DNA of 35,013 nt. Source: Clostridia bacterium (GTDB lineage Bacteria > Bacillota > Clostridia > Christensenellales > CAG-138). This document shows, piece after piece, positions 1 to 9,171 of this stretch (position 1 is its first letter; every line of letters begins with the position of its first letter). The position numbers were made by a program, and so were the translations under genes. The notes beneath the pieces are model-generated. The model was not told where the DNA came from, searched no databases, and worked only from the letters and a program-made list of their open reading frames with translations. The stretch lies in assembly GCA_017523925.1 (NCBI GenBank), contig JAFWVQ010000029.1, positions 1-35,013 on the forward strand, in the 5' to 3' direction.

Positions 1-1
1 C

Positions 2-424
2 TTAAACGTTCTCGCGCTGAACGCGCTTACAGCGGCGAACAGCGTTCTAATCCCCACTCAGCCGGAGTTCTTTTCAAATGCCGGTCTGCAAATGCTCCTT
101 GAAACGGTTTCAAAGGCGCGTAAGAAGATAAACCCCTCTCTCTATATTGAGGGCGTTCTCGTCACCATGATGGACAAGCGCCCGAACTTCACGAAAGAGC
201 TTGTAATGAAGCTGCGTGAAAGCTACGGCGACTATATCAAGGTGTTCGATACCGAGATTCCGAAGTCCATACGAATGACCGAGAGCAATGTAAGCGGCAA
301 GAGCGTGTTCGGATACGATCCGAGAAATCCTGTCGGCCTTGCATACGAAGCATTTACGAAAGAGGTGATCGAGCATGACAAACAAATCGAGCGCATCGAA
401 AGTGTCATTCAGACCGCTCGATAA
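2..424 (+). CDS. parA: ParA-family partitioning ATPase, C-terminal part (5' end outside window)
   Basis: The reading frame is open from the window edge, so only about the last 140 residues are seen. They contain the ParA-like stretch LNALTAANSVLIPTQPEFFS followed by INPSLYIEGVLVTMMDKRPN, typical of the C-terminal half of ParA/Soj ATPases of ICEs. The Walker A region lies upstream of the window. ParA ATPases act with ParB to partition or stabilise the element. The gene overlaps parB by 50 bases, which argues for translational coupling. The family call is firm. The role in ICE maintenance is inferred from the family. Confidence 0.88.
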   Translation, partial: LNVLALNALTAANSVLIPTQPEFFSNAGLQMLLETVSKARKKINPSLYIEGVLVTMMDKRPNFTKELVMKLRESYGDYIKVFDTEIPKSIRMTESNVSGKSVFGYDPRNPVGLAYEAFTKEVIEHDKQIERIESVIQTAR

Positions 425-1313
425 TCTTTTTGAACCTACGGACGGCAGCGCTGAAAAGCCTCTGCTTACCGAACTGCCCATAGATAACCTCGTTCCCTTC
501 GAGAAACACCCTTTCAAGGAGTATCCCGAAGAAAAGATGCAGGAAATGGTGGAAAGCGTTTCCGAATACGGAGTTTTGATGCCCATACTTGTCCGCCCTC
601 ATAATTCGGGAGAAGGATATGAAATCATTTCGGGGCATAACCGTGTTGAAGCGTGTAAACGCGCAGGGATAGCAAGAATCCCCGCCACCGTTCGTGAACT
701 CGATGACGATACCGCCGTGATAATCATGGTGGACAGCAATCTAAGGCAAAGGGATAAGCTGCTGCCGAGCGAAAAAGCAAAGGCGTATCAGATGAAAATG
801 GAGGCTATGAAACGTCAGGGAGCGCGGAGAGATTTAACTTCGGACCGAGTTGGTCCGAAGTCGCGCACACGTGAATCCATAGGGGAACAAGCTGGTGATA
901 GCGGAACGCAAGTTCAGCGCTTCATCCGCTTAAACAACCTCACCACGCCTTTGCTTTCGTATGTCGATGACGGCACTTTGGCTTTCAACCCCGCCGTAGA
1001 GGTTTCGTATCTCGATCCTGCGGATCAGCAGGTCGTGTATGAAATCATGGAGCGCGATCAGATCTCGCCCTCGCTTTCACAGGCGCAGAAGCTTCATAAG
1101 CTCGCGCAGATAGGAAAGATAAGCGAAGATGCAATCGAAGCCGTAATGACCGTTGAAAAGCCTATGTATGAGACCATCACTTTCAGAAGGAACACCGTTG
1201 AAAAGTATTTCCCCGCCGGAACGAGTGGAAGGGAGATCGAACAAACCATAATCCGCTTGCTGGAAGATTATCAGCGTAAGCGCGAGAACATCACATCTTT
1301 AGAAGAAAGGTAG
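375..1313 (+). CDS. parB: ParB/Spo0J-family DNA-binding protein
   Basis: The product has 312 residues. The ParB N-terminal nuclease-like domain lies at about residues 33-125, with the motifs GYEIISGHNRVEACKRAG and AVIIMVDSNLRQRDKLLPSE. A helix-turn-helix region follows (ESIGEQAGDSGTQVQRFIRL, about residues 168-187). GAGGTGAT at 362-369 sets the ATG at 375, inside the end of parA. ParB proteins bind centromere-like sites and stimulate ParA. A perfect inverted repeat sits within the coding sequence at 837-861 and encodes the variable stretch between the two domains. The family is certain. Whether it serves partitioning or transfer regulation is not shown by the sequence. Confidence 0.93.
   Translation: MTNKSSASKVSFRPLDNLFEPTDGSAEKPLLTELPIDNLVPFEKHPFKEYPEEKMQEMVESVSEYGVLMPILVRPHNSGEGYEIISGHNRVEACKRAGIARIPATVRELDDDTAVIIMVDSNLRQRDKLLPSEKAKAYQMKMEAMKRQGARRDLTSDRVGPKSRTRESIGEQAGDSGTQVQRFIRLNNLTTPLLSYVDDGTLAFNPAVEVSYLDPADQQVVYEIMERDQISPSLSQAQKLHKLAQIGKISEDAIEAVMTVEKPMYETITFRRNTVEKYFPAGTSGREIEQTIIRLLEDYQRKRENITSLEER
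837..861. repeat. Perfect 10-bp inverted repeat inside parB
   Basis: ACTTCGGACC (837-846) and GGTCCGAAGT (852-861) are exact reverse complements separated by GAGTT. The repeat lies between the two conserved ParB domains, where the protein sequence is variable. It could be a ParB-binding (parS-like) site, an mRNA hairpin or a chance palindrome. A 10-bp perfect arm by chance is unlikely but not excluded. Confidence 0.6.
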
Positions 1314-1319
1314 AACGAT

Positions 1320-1829
1320 ATGATCATTCAATTCAAAGAAACCACCCCTTGCGAAGTCTTCTGCGGCGTAAAGCCGCATACAGGAAGAACCGGAAGGCTC
1401 AATCCCCTTACCGCTTTTGCTCATCTGCACAGGATAGGGCTTCTGGATGAGCGCGGCAGGCTGAGGGATCGTGCTGTATTCCTCGACGAAGCCATCGACG
1501 CGGCGAACTATATGTATGACGGCTGCATCGCTATCCGCAACCGCTACCTTGAGGCTGCCAAAGAGCATGATGAGGATGCTATGTATGAGCTCTATGTGGA
1601 GCAGATGGCCGTTGCCGAGGAACCCGTGTCCTTTACTGTCAGGGCTATTCGCGGCATTGAGGATGAAAAAATCAGGCTCGCGTTCTTCGAGGCTGTTGCG
1701 GATGAGATCGAGTATCTTCGCAACATCGAGGACTTTTCCGAAGATGTCGATCCCGATAACGAGGATGACACCATTGAGGGCATCCGATTTGCAACTGTCG
1801 ATGATATGAACATTGGACTGACCGACTGA
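1320..1829 (+). CDS. Hypothetical acidic ICE protein
   Basis: The product has 169 residues and I do not recognise the family. It begins 6 bases after the parB stop and has an AGAAAGG ribosome binding site in the parB tail, so it is probably co-transcribed with parAB. The protein is acidic, with a C-terminal run rich in Asp/Glu (DFSEDVDPDNEDD), and has no signal peptide or membrane segment. Its central part looks helical (AVFLDEAIDAANYMYDGCIA). It is probably cytoplasmic. No function can be assigned. Confidence 0.75.
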   Translation: MIIQFKETTPCEVFCGVKPHTGRTGRLNPLTAFAHLHRIGLLDERGRLRDRAVFLDEAIDAANYMYDGCIAIRNRYLEAAKEHDEDAMYELYVEQMAVAEEPVSFTVRAIRGIEDEKIRLAFFEAVADEIEYLRNIEDFSEDVDPDNEDDTIEGIRFATVDDMNIGLTD

Positions 1830-1830
1830 T

Positions 1831-2016
1831 ATGGCAAAGCGCGATCCGTACCTGCAGTTCTTTGAGCTGTTTTTCCCCGCAAAGCGCAGTCCGCGCAGGA
1901 AGAAGCATCGTCCCCGCAAAGCGGCATATCCTTGCGAGAGCAGAGCTTCCGAACGCTTGCCGGAAAGAGAGTTTTTTCTTCCTCACGCGATAAACCCTAT
2001 GATTAACCCCAAATAA
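1831..2016 (+). CDS. Small basic ORF, doubtful
   Basis: This 61-codon frame starts one base after the preceding stop. It encodes an Arg/Lys/Pro-rich peptide (PAKRSPRRKKHRPRKAAYP) with no recognised domain. There is no clear ribosome binding site of its own, so it would depend on translational coupling. It might be a degraded gene end or non-coding. It is listed because its position fits the operon, not because the protein is convincing. Confidence 0.3.
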   Translation: MAKRDPYLQFFELFFPAKRSPRRKKHRPRKAAYPCESRASERLPEREFFLPHAINPMINPK

Positions 2017-2092
2017 TTCACCTCCAGAAAGCGTTGTTTATCCAAGAATAATAACACTAAAACCAAGTCTATATCACAAAAGGAGAAACCAA

Positions 2093-5000
2093 ATGTCAAA
2101 AACCACACGAATTATCTCGCTGCTGCTTGCGGCGATCATGTGCTTCGGACTTATCCCCGTCGGCGCTTTTGCCGAAACCCGCAGCACCCGAACCGAGGGC
2201 GGCGTTACCATCGAGTCCGAATACGATTCGGCGTTCGATTACCTTGAGCGCTATTACGACGGAGTATGGCGCGATCTTCACACCACGCGGCATTGGATTG
2301 CCGAGACCGGCGAGGACGTGTACTGCATCGAGCACACAATGCACTCCCCGCACGGCGATGAGTACGTTGAAACCAACCCCTCGATGCTGCTCCAAGCCGA
2401 CACCATCGAAGGTCTTTTCTCGATATTCACCTTCGGTTATCCGTTCGTTACTCCCGACGGCTTCACGGCAGACGAAGCGCGTCAGGCTACCGCGAACGCT
2501 ATCCGCTTCTGGCTTAGCGAGCAGGGAGAACCCGGCTCGTACCAGTACACCAACCGTTTGCTGTTTCCCGATCTTATCAGAGCGAAGCCCGGCTATGAAC
2601 ACGTCCTCATATGGGCGGACGAGCTGCTTGAGCACGCAAGGAACAGGGATACTCTCCGGTACGGCATCAGCTTTGATCCCGCTCACCTTGACCTTACGAA
2701 CACAGGCAGCGGTTTCAGCGGTCAGATCCATGTAACGCTTCTGAACGCAAACGGCGGCTATACGCTCGATACCGCTTCATTTCCCGCAGGAGTCACCGTC
2801 AGTGGCTATACCGGAAACGGCAGCGAAACCATCACCATAAGCGCACCGCTTTCCGCAGCGGGCAATTCCTTCACGCTCAAAGCCGAGGCGCTCGACTCCC
2901 GCGTAGTGGACAATATGACCGCATACGTTCCCACCAGCGCGAACACCCAGAGCGTCTTCCTTTGCGCGAGCAGCACTCAGGTAGTCGCTTCCGCTTCCGT
3001 AACCGTCAACACCGAAGCGCTCGGTGGGCTGAAGATCATCAAGAAGGGCGATAACGGTTCGCTGCTTTCGGGCGTAAAGTTCGGAGTGTATTCGGATAAT
3101 GCCTGCACTCAGCTCATAGCCGAGATCACCACGGGCGCAAACGGCGTCGCCGTGCTTGATAATATCGCTCCCGGCACCGTCTATGTAAAGGAGCTATCGA
3201 CAGTTGCCCCGTACATCATCAACAGTACCGTCCATACGGCAGTTATCCCGCTGAACGATATTATCGAGATCGAAGTAATGAACGAAAGCGCAAAGGGCCG
3301 CATCCGCATAGAAAAGACTGCGGAGAGCATGAGCGCTGTTCACACGAACGATTCCAACTGGGGTACTATCCATACCCCTGTTTACACCGAAGGCGGGCTT
3401 GCAGGCTGTAAGTTTGAGATCAAGGACAGCAACGGCAATATCGTTGAGACACTTGTGACCGATGAGAACGGCGTTGCCGTCAGCAAGCTCCTTCCCCTCG
3501 GAACATACACCGTGTTCGAGATCGAAGCCCCGAACGGCTACATCATCGACGCGACTCCGCATACCATTACGCTCAGCTATCAGGATCAGGTAACGCCCGT
3601 TGTGAGCGCAAACGTTCGAGTGAATAACGAGCGCAGGCGCGCCATGCTCAAGCTCAAGAAGCAGAGCGAGGAATACGACAGTGAAAGCCATGAGTTCAAA
3701 CCCATCCCCGGCGTTGGATTTACCTTCGGGCTCTATACCGCCGAGAGGATCGGCAAGCTGCCGAAGGATGCGCTTGTGGAGGTGCTTATCACCGACAGCC
3801 GCGGCGTTGCTCAGACGAGCGCAGATCTCCCCGCAGGCCGGTATTACCTCAAGGAGCTTGCAGCACCCGATCCCGCCGTTATCCTTCTCGAGGTGCAGCT
3901 CCCCGTTGATCTTACGGGAAACGATGCTGTTATCGAAAACACTTATTACTTCGACAATCCCATCGTGAACCATATCTTCAAGGGCAAACTCGCGGTTAAG
4001 AAGATCGACGAACATACCGGCGAAGGTCTTGCAGGTGTTGTGTATGAAGTGAAGGACTCGGACGGAAAGCCCGTTTGCACTCTTACCACCAACCGAGTCG
4101 GCTATGCGGAATCCGATTATCTTCCCGCAGGCACATATTATCTCAAGGAGATCGAAGCCCCCGCAGGTTACATTATCTCCGATGAGGTTTACAGCGTAAC
4201 CATCACTACGGGAAACAGCGAACCCGTCGTTATCCAGATCACAAACCGAAAGAACGAGGTTATAATCAGCAAGTTCGATATTGCAAGCAGCGAACCGCTC
4301 GCTGGCGCGGCATTCTCCATCTATGATGCAAACGGCGAGCTTTTCGCAAGCGGCGTAACGGATGAGAACGGCGAGATCAGGCTTTCGGGACTTCCCACAG
4401 GTCGCTATACTTTCGTTGAAACCGCTGCGCCGAGCGGCTATATCCTCTCCGAGCATATCTATGAGTTCTCCGTGGATGAGCACGGCAATATCAGCGGCAG
4501 CACCGCTGCATATGATGAACCCACCGCGCTTATTATCGACAAGATCGATGTAAGTACGGGCAAGCCGCTTGCGGATGTTGAATTCAAGCTTCTCAACAGT
4601 AAGGGCGAAGTTGTAAGGACCAAGATGACCGCAGAAGGCTTCCGTATTCCCGATGAAAAGGGCGATGAAACCTTCCGAGTGGATGCAAACGGTCATGCAG
4701 AGTTCCGCTATCTGCCCATCGGAGAGTATTCGATCGTTGAGATCACTCCCGCAGGCTTCATTCCGAACGGAAAGGTCAATGTATCCATCGACAACGATAA
4801 CGGCATCTCAAATCCTGCGACCATAAGGATCGAAAACATCCCCACCGCGCTTATCATCGACAAAATCGATGTAAGCACAGGAAAGCCGCTCGCTGATGTT
4901 GAGTTCAAGCTGATCAACAGCAAAGGCGAAGTTGTTAAGACCAAGATGACCACCGCGGGTTATCGCATTCCCGATGAAAAGGGCGATGAAACCTTCCGAG

Positions 5001-7888
5001 TAGATAGCACCGGACACATGGAGTTCCGCTATCTGCCTATTGGAGAGTATTCGATCATTGAGATCACTCCCGCAGGCTTCATTCCGAACGGAAAAGTCAG
5101 CGTTACCGTCGGCAGTAATAACGGTATCTCAAATCCTGCAACCGTCAGGATCGAAAACACCCCGACCGCCCTTATCATCGACAAGATCGATGTAAGCACA
5201 GGCAAACCCCTTGCGGATGTTGAGTTCAGGCTTCTGAACAGCAAAGGCGAAGTCGTAAGAACCAAGATGACCTCAGAAGGCTTCCGCATTCCTGATGAAA
5301 AGGGCGATGAAACCTTCCGAGTAGATAGCACCGGACACATGGAGTTCCGCTATCTTCCCATCGGCACCTACGCTATCGTTGAGGTAACGCCTGTTGGCTT
5401 TATTCCCAACGATAAGGTTTCGGTAGAAATCGGCAACACGAACGGTATCAATAATCCTGCAAAGGTTCGCATTGAGAATATGCCTACCGCACTTAATATC
5501 GATAAGATTGATGTAAGCACAGGAAAACCCCTTGCGGATGTTGAGTTCAGGCTTCTGAATGCTCGCGGCGAGATTGTTAAGACTCGCCTTACCCGCGAAG
5601 GCTATCGTATCCCGGATGAGAACGGCAGCGAAACCTTCAGGGTTGACGAGAACGGCCATGCGGAATTTAGGTATCTTCCCATCGGCACCTATACTGTCGT
5701 TGAGGTAACTCCTGTTGGATTTATCCCTAATGATAAGGTTTCGGTAGAAATCGGCAGTACGAACGGCATCAACAATCCTGCTCAGGTTCGCATTGAGAAT
5801 ATGCCCACCGCGCTTATTATCGACAAAGTGGATATAGGCACAGGAAAACCCCTTGCCGATGTTGAATTTAGGCTTCTGAACGCTCGCGGCGAAACCGTGA
5901 AAACTCGTCTTACCCGCGACGGCTATCGTGTTCCGGATGAAAACGGCAGCGAAACCTTCCGTGTGGACGAGAACGGTCATGCAGAGTTCCGTTATCTTCC
6001 CATCGGCAGCTATATGATCGAGGAAATTGCCCCTGTGGGCTTTATTCCGAACGGCAAGGTCAATGTAACCATCAGCAACGATAATGGTATCTCAAACCCT
6101 GCGACCGTCAGGATCGAGAATACTCCCACCGCGCTTATCATCGACAAAATCGATGCAAGCACCGGCAAGCCCCTTGCGGGTGTTGAGTTCAGGCTTCTGA
6201 ACGCTCGCGGTGAAACCGTGAAAACCCGTCTTACCCGCGAAGGCTATCGCGTTCCCGATGAAAACGGCAGCGAAACCTTCCGCGTAGACGAAAACGGTCA
6301 TGCAGAGTTCCGTTATCTTCCCATCGGCCGCTACACGATCGAGGAGATCGCGCCTGTTGGATTTATCCCCAACGATAAGGTTTCGGTAGAAATCGGCAGT
6401 ACGAACGGCATAAACAATCCTGCTCAGGTTCGCATTGAGAATATGCACACCGCACTTATCATCGATAAAGTCGATGTAAGCACAGGGAGACCCCTTGCCG
6501 ATGTTGAATTCAGGCTTCTGAACGCTCGCGGCGAAACCGTGAAAACTCGTCTTACCCGCGACGGCTATCGTGTTCCGGATGAAAACGGCAGCGAAAGCTT
6601 CCGTGTGGACGAGAACGGTCATGCAGAGTTCCGTTATCTTCCCATCGGCAGCTATACGATCGAGGAGATCGCGCCCGTTGGTTTTATCCCGAACGAGCCA
6701 GTATTCGTTTCCATCACGGATGAAAACGGTATTGATAACCCCGCTGCTGTGAAGATCGCAAATATCCCCACCGCGCTCATCATAGAAAAGGTCGATGCTT
6801 CCACCGGAAAGCCAATGGCGAATATCGAGTTCAAGCTTGTGGATGCAAACGGCGAGACTGTAAAGACCAAGCTGACCGAGGAAGGCTATCGCATCCCCAC
6901 TGAGGACGGCGATGAAACATTCTTCACGGATGAAAACGGATATGCGGAGTTCCGTTATCTGCCTATTGGCGAATACTCCATAGTTGAGATCATGCCCGAA
7001 GGCTTTATCCCGAATGAACCCGTATCCGTTGCAATTGGGAGCGATAATGGCATCGAGAGTCCCGCAAAGGTAATTATCGAGAATACTCCGACTGCGCTTA
7101 TCGTTGAAAAGGTGGACGCATATACAGGCAAGCCCCTTGCAGGCGTTGAGTTCACTCTTGTGAACGCTCGCGGTGAGATCGTAAGGACAAGCCTTACTGA
7201 TAATGGCTATCGCGTACCCGATCCCGAAGGAAATGAAACCTTTATGGTGGATGAAAACGGAAGCGCGGAATTCAGATACCTGCCTATTGGAGAGTATTCC
7301 ATTATCGAGAATACACCCGCAGGCTATATCACCGCAGTCGAAGTAAGTGTTTCGATCGAAACGAACAACGGCATTGACGATCCCGCGAAGATCGTTATCT
7401 CAAACAGCCCCACCGGTCTTATCATCCATAAGGTGGATAAGGATACGGGCCTTCCTCTTACCGGCGCAGGCTTCAGTATCAACATTATGGACGGAGACGG
7501 CTTCAAGGCGCTGACTTTCAACCGCAATGCGGACGGCAGCTACACCTGCGTATTCGACGGCAGCGGCAAGTACATCACGCTCATGGTGGATGAAAACGGC
7601 AACATCACCGTTTACGGTCTGCCTCTCGGTATGGTTTGGCTGGAGGAAACAGTTGTTCCCGAAGGCTACTTCCCGATCTCTGCGCAGAGCGTTGAGATAA
7701 CCGCGGAGCACAGTTTCGATAAGCCCGTCGAGCTCATCGTTTCAAACTCCGTTTTCGTAAAGCTCGGCCTTGACGATGATAAGTACGAGATCCCCGCTAT
7801 GATCGGCGGCTGTGTTCTCGCTGTTTGCGCGGCAACAGGCTTTGTTGTGAGCGTTATCGCCAAGCGCAGGAACAAGAAGGAGGACTGA
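2093..7888 (+). CDS. SpaA-like Cna-B repeat surface adhesin
   Basis: The product has 1931 residues. It starts with a signal peptide (hydrophobic core about residues 8-25, likely cleavage after AFA at 27). AAAGGAGAAA just upstream supports the ATG. Residues about 70-145 resemble a thioester adhesion domain, with Cys78 in VYCIEHT. However, the usual T-Q-x-A motif reads TANA here, so the thioester bond is doubtful. About five divergent Cna-B (SpaA) beta-sandwich domains follow, then ten tandem domains of about 107 residues. Each opens with PTALIIDKIDVSTGKPLADV or a variant. The C-terminus has one membrane helix (about 1898-1920) and the basic tail KRRNKKED, but no LPxTG motif is visible. Cna-B proteins form stalks or pilins; a role in mating contact is inferred. 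Confidence 0.92.
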   Translation: MSKTTRIISLLLAAIMCFGLIPVGAFAETRSTRTEGGVTIESEYDSAFDYLERYYDGVWRDLHTTRHWIAETGEDVYCIEHTMHSPHGDEYVETNPSMLLQADTIEGLFSIFTFGYPFVTPDGFTADEARQATANAIRFWLSEQGEPGSYQYTNRLLFPDLIRAKPGYEHVLIWADELLEHARNRDTLRYGISFDPAHLDLTNTGSGFSGQIHVTLLNANGGYTLDTASFPAGVTVSGYTGNGSETITISAPLSAAGNSFTLKAEALDSRVVDNMTAYVPTSANTQSVFLCASSTQVVASASVTVNTEALGGLKIIKKGDNGSLLSGVKFGVYSDNACTQLIAEITTGANGVAVLDNIAPGTVYVKELSTVAPYIINSTVHTAVIPLNDIIEIEVMNESAKGRIRIEKTAESMSAVHTNDSNWGTIHTPVYTEGGLAGCKFEIKDSNGNIVETLVTDENGVAVSKLLPLGTYTVFEIEAPNGYIIDATPHTITLSYQDQVTPVVSANVRVNNERRRAMLKLKKQSEEYDSESHEFKPIPGVGFTFGLYTAERIGKLPKDALVEVLITDSRGVAQTSADLPAGRYYLKELAAPDPAVILLEVQLPVDLTGNDAVIENTYYFDNPIVNHIFKGKLAVKKIDEHTGEGLAGVVYEVKDSDGKPVCTLTTNRVGYAESDYLPAGTYYLKEIEAPAGYIISDEVYSVTITTGNSEPVVIQITNRKNEVIISKFDIASSEPLAGAAFSIYDANGELFASGVTDENGEIRLSGLPTGRYTFVETAAPSGYILSEHIYEFSVDEHGNISGSTAAYDEPTALIIDKIDVSTGKPLADVEFKLLNSKGEVVRTKMTAEGFRIPDEKGDETFRVDANGHAEFRYLPIGEYSIVEITPAGFIPNGKVNVSIDNDNGISNPATIRIENIPTALIIDKIDVSTGKPLADVEFKLINSKGEVVKTKMTTAGYRIPDEKGDETFRVDSTGHMEFRYLPIGEYSIIEITPAGFIPNGKVSVTVGSNNGISNPATVRIENTPTALIIDKIDVSTGKPLADVEFRLLNSKGEVVRTKMTSEGFRIPDEKGDETFRVDSTGHMEFRYLPIGTYAIVEVTPVGFIPNDKVSVEIGNTNGINNPAKVRIENMPTALNIDKIDVSTGKPLADVEFRLLNARGEIVKTRLTREGYRIPDENGSETFRVDENGHAEFRYLPIGTYTVVEVTPVGFIPNDKVSVEIGSTNGINNPAQVRIENMPTALIIDKVDIGTGKPLADVEFRLLNARGETVKTRLTRDGYRVPDENGSETFRVDENGHAEFRYLPIGSYMIEEIAPVGFIPNGKVNVTISNDNGISNPATVRIENTPTALIIDKIDASTGKPLAGVEFRLLNARGETVKTRLTREGYRVPDENGSETFRVDENGHAEFRYLPIGRYTIEEIAPVGFIPNDKVSVEIGSTNGINNPAQVRIENMHTALIIDKVDVSTGRPLADVEFRLLNARGETVKTRLTRDGYRVPDENGSESFRVDENGHAEFRYLPIGSYTIEEIAPVGFIPNEPVFVSITDENGIDNPAAVKIANIPTALIIEKVDASTGKPMANIEFKLVDANGETVKTKLTEEGYRIPTEDGDETFFTDENGYAEFRYLPIGEYSIVEIMPEGFIPNEPVSVAIGSDNGIESPAKVIIENTPTALIVEKVDAYTGKPLAGVEFTLVNARGEIVRTSLTDNGYRVPDPEGNETFMVDENGSAEFRYLPIGEYSIIENTPAGYITAVEVSVSIETNNGIDDPAKIVISNSPTGLIIHKVDKDTGLPLTGAGFSINIMDGDGFKALTFNRNADGSYTCVFDGSGKYITLMVDENGNITVYGLPLGMVWLEETVVPEGYFPISAQSVEITAEHSFDKPVELIVSNSVFVKLGLDDDKYEIPAMIGGCVLAVCAATGFVVSVIAKRRNKKED
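4520..7408 (+). repeat. Nine in-phase 321-bp tandem repeats encoding Cna-B domains
   Basis: The codon for the Pro or His that opens each unit (PTAL, HTAL) occurs at 4520, 4841, 5162, 5483, 5804, 6125, 6446 and 6767, then 7088 and 7409. Each step is exactly 321 bases (107 codons), with no insertion or deletion over nine units. A tenth, divergent unit starts at 7409 (PTGL). Neighbouring units share long near-identical DNA stretches; for example units 5 and 7 both carry the run GYRVPDENGSE. This indicates recent duplication or gene conversion. Confidence 0.93.
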
Positions 7889-7893
7889 ACGGT

Positions 7894-7986
7894 ATGAACG
7901 CAAAAACCATAATCGCTATCGCGCTCGTTCTGTTCATCATCGGAGGATTTATTTTCCTCCAGTTCAAGAACAGAAATAAGAACTGA
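7894..7986 (+). CDS. Tiny single-pass membrane protein
   Basis: The frame ATG (7894) to TGA (7986) encodes 30 residues: a short polar start, one hydrophobic helix (IIAIALVLFIIGGFIFLQF) and a basic tail (KNRNKN). AAGAAGGAGG at the end of the adhesin gene serves as the ribosome binding site, and the gene begins 6 bases after the adhesin stop. The membrane orientation should be N-out, C-in. It may assist export or anchoring of the adhesin. I do not recognise the family and infer the role only from position. Confidence 0.65.
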   Translation: MNAKTIIAIALVLFIIGGFIFLQFKNRNKN

Positions 7987-7995
7987 CACATTTTC

Positions 7996-8020
7996 GGGGC
8001 GGGCTTCGGCTCGCCCCTTT
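7996..8020 (+). terminator. Hairpin with UUCG tetraloop after the adhesin genes
   Basis: GGGGCGGGC (7996-8004), loop TTCG and GCTCGCCCC (8009-8017) form a 9-bp stem with one G-U pair, closed by the extra-stable C(UUCG)G loop. Only three T residues follow, so it may be a weak terminator, an attenuator or an mRNA-stabilising end between the adhesin pair and the next genes. Confidence 0.6.
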
Positions 8021-8041
8021 CAAATGAGAGGAGAAATGAAA

Positions 8042-8452
8042 ATGGCTTTGTATGCTACTATCAATGGCGTTATAGAGCTTAAAGCAAATGCAAAAGCCGG
8101 AATGGTCATGCAGCGCGTCCGGAATCTCGGTATCGATCCAAGTCCTGAACTTATCAAAACAGAGTCGGGAACTCAAAAGGTGCTGTTCGGCGGATACGGC
8201 AAGTATAAGGATGCGGCAATGTATGCACTGATCGATACTGCCGCACCGAACACTGTTTCGGGCAATATCGAGATTTTCGGAGAAACAAAGAGCGGCTGGA
8301 CGATCTACTATGATGCCGAATGCGGCAAGTGGCGCGAATTGTATCTGCCCACATTGATGGCAACTAAAGTCGCATCACAAAATAGCTATCTTGATGCTTA
8401 CAGGGAATACACCGTATGCGTTACAACGATTATGGAAGGAGCATCTATATGA
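8042..8452 (+). CDS. Hypothetical ICE protein
   Basis: The product has 136 residues from the ATG at 8042. This start is preferred over in-frame ATGs at 8024 and 8036 because AGAGGAG (8027-8033) lies 8 bases upstream of it. The protein has no signal peptide or membrane helix. It contains aromatic-rich beta-like segments (GETKSGWTIYYDAECGKWRE). I do not recognise the family. It overlaps the next gene by 4 bases and belongs to the same run of small ICE genes upstream of the giant methylase/helicase. Confidence 0.7.
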   Translation: MALYATINGVIELKANAKAGMVMQRVRNLGIDPSPELIKTESGTQKVLFGGYGKYKDAAMYALIDTAAPNTVSGNIEIFGETKSGWTIYYDAECGKWRELYLPTLMATKVASQNSYLDAYREYTVCVTTIMEGASI

Positions 8453-9171
8453 GCATCGAACTTTTTGAAGCAACAAAAGAAGAAAGACTGTACGCTTCGC
8501 AGCAATCCTCGCAGATAGCGGCGCAGACGGGCTGCATGGCGAAGTATCAGGCAGCATTTTCGGATAAAGGTGATGAGCTTTTAGAAAGCATGAAGGTTAT
8601 CGGCTCCGGTGGAGATAAGGATGCTTATATAGCCGAGCTCAATAAGCTTCTTGAACAGCTTAAAACGGACAAGGCTTGCGGCGCTCCGCTGTCTGGAAGG
8701 ACCGCGCTTTCGAGGTTCTGTTTTCACCATACAACGGCGAAGATGCCGGATATGGACGGCTGGCAGGCGTTCCGTGCGGATTCGGGGGATTTTGCTTTCA
8801 TTATCAGGGTGAACCCGCGCCCCGGGGAAGCCAATATCCATATCTTTATCTACATCGCAAAATGGCTGGACAGGCACATCGAGGCTGCAAGGCGCGGCAT
8901 TCGGTTTATCGATCCATCGTATAACGAGCTGTTCCGAATACCCGACGGCGGCAAGGTGAAGATAACTTATCCTGACGGCAAGGCAGTCACAAGAGCCGTG
9001 CGGTACATCGATGAATATCATGCCGAAATAGGAAACGGGCTCTATCATATCTGCGAGTTTGCGGAAAGCATGGAAAGCAAGGGCTGTAAGGTCGAACCCG
9101 TCACACCCGTTATGCCCACGCAATTAAGAACGCGGGAAGCAAATGAAAAAGAAGGAGGATTTGAAAGATGA
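8449..9171 (+). CDS. Hypothetical ICE protein, two-part
   Basis: The product has 240 residues from the ATG at 8449. GGAAGGAG upstream favours this start over the in-frame ATG at 8416, which lies inside the previous gene. The N-terminal half is helical and polar, and the middle includes DGWQAFRADSGDFAFIIRVN. The C-terminal third (about 165-205) holds a motif I have seen in other Clostridia ICE proteins (RYIDEYHAEIGNGLYHICEF), but I cannot name its family with confidence. There is no membrane segment. The 4-base overlaps on both sides indicate a translationally coupled operon. Confidence 0.75.
   Translation: MSIELFEATKEERLYASQQSSQIAAQTGCMAKYQAAFSDKGDELLESMKVIGSGGDKDAYIAELNKLLEQLKTDKACGAPLSGRTALSRFCFHHTTAKMPDMDGWQAFRADSGDFAFIIRVNPRPGEANIHIFIYIAKWLDRHIEAARRGIRFIDPSYNELFRIPDGGKVKITYPDGKAVTRAVRYIDEYHAEIGNGLYHICEFAESMESKGCKVEPVTPVMPTQLRTREANEKEGGFER

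Noticed and set aside
3194..4696. Long antisense ORF (500 codons) under the adhesin gene
   Set aside because: It mirrors the strongly biased codon use of the Cna-B gene on the other strand, has no start signals and no recognisable domain. Similar antisense frames recur in each repeat unit.
4520..7408. Regular repeats as a CRISPR array
   Set aside because: The period is 321 bases, the units are coding and diverge by codon-wise substitutions, and there are no unique spacers.
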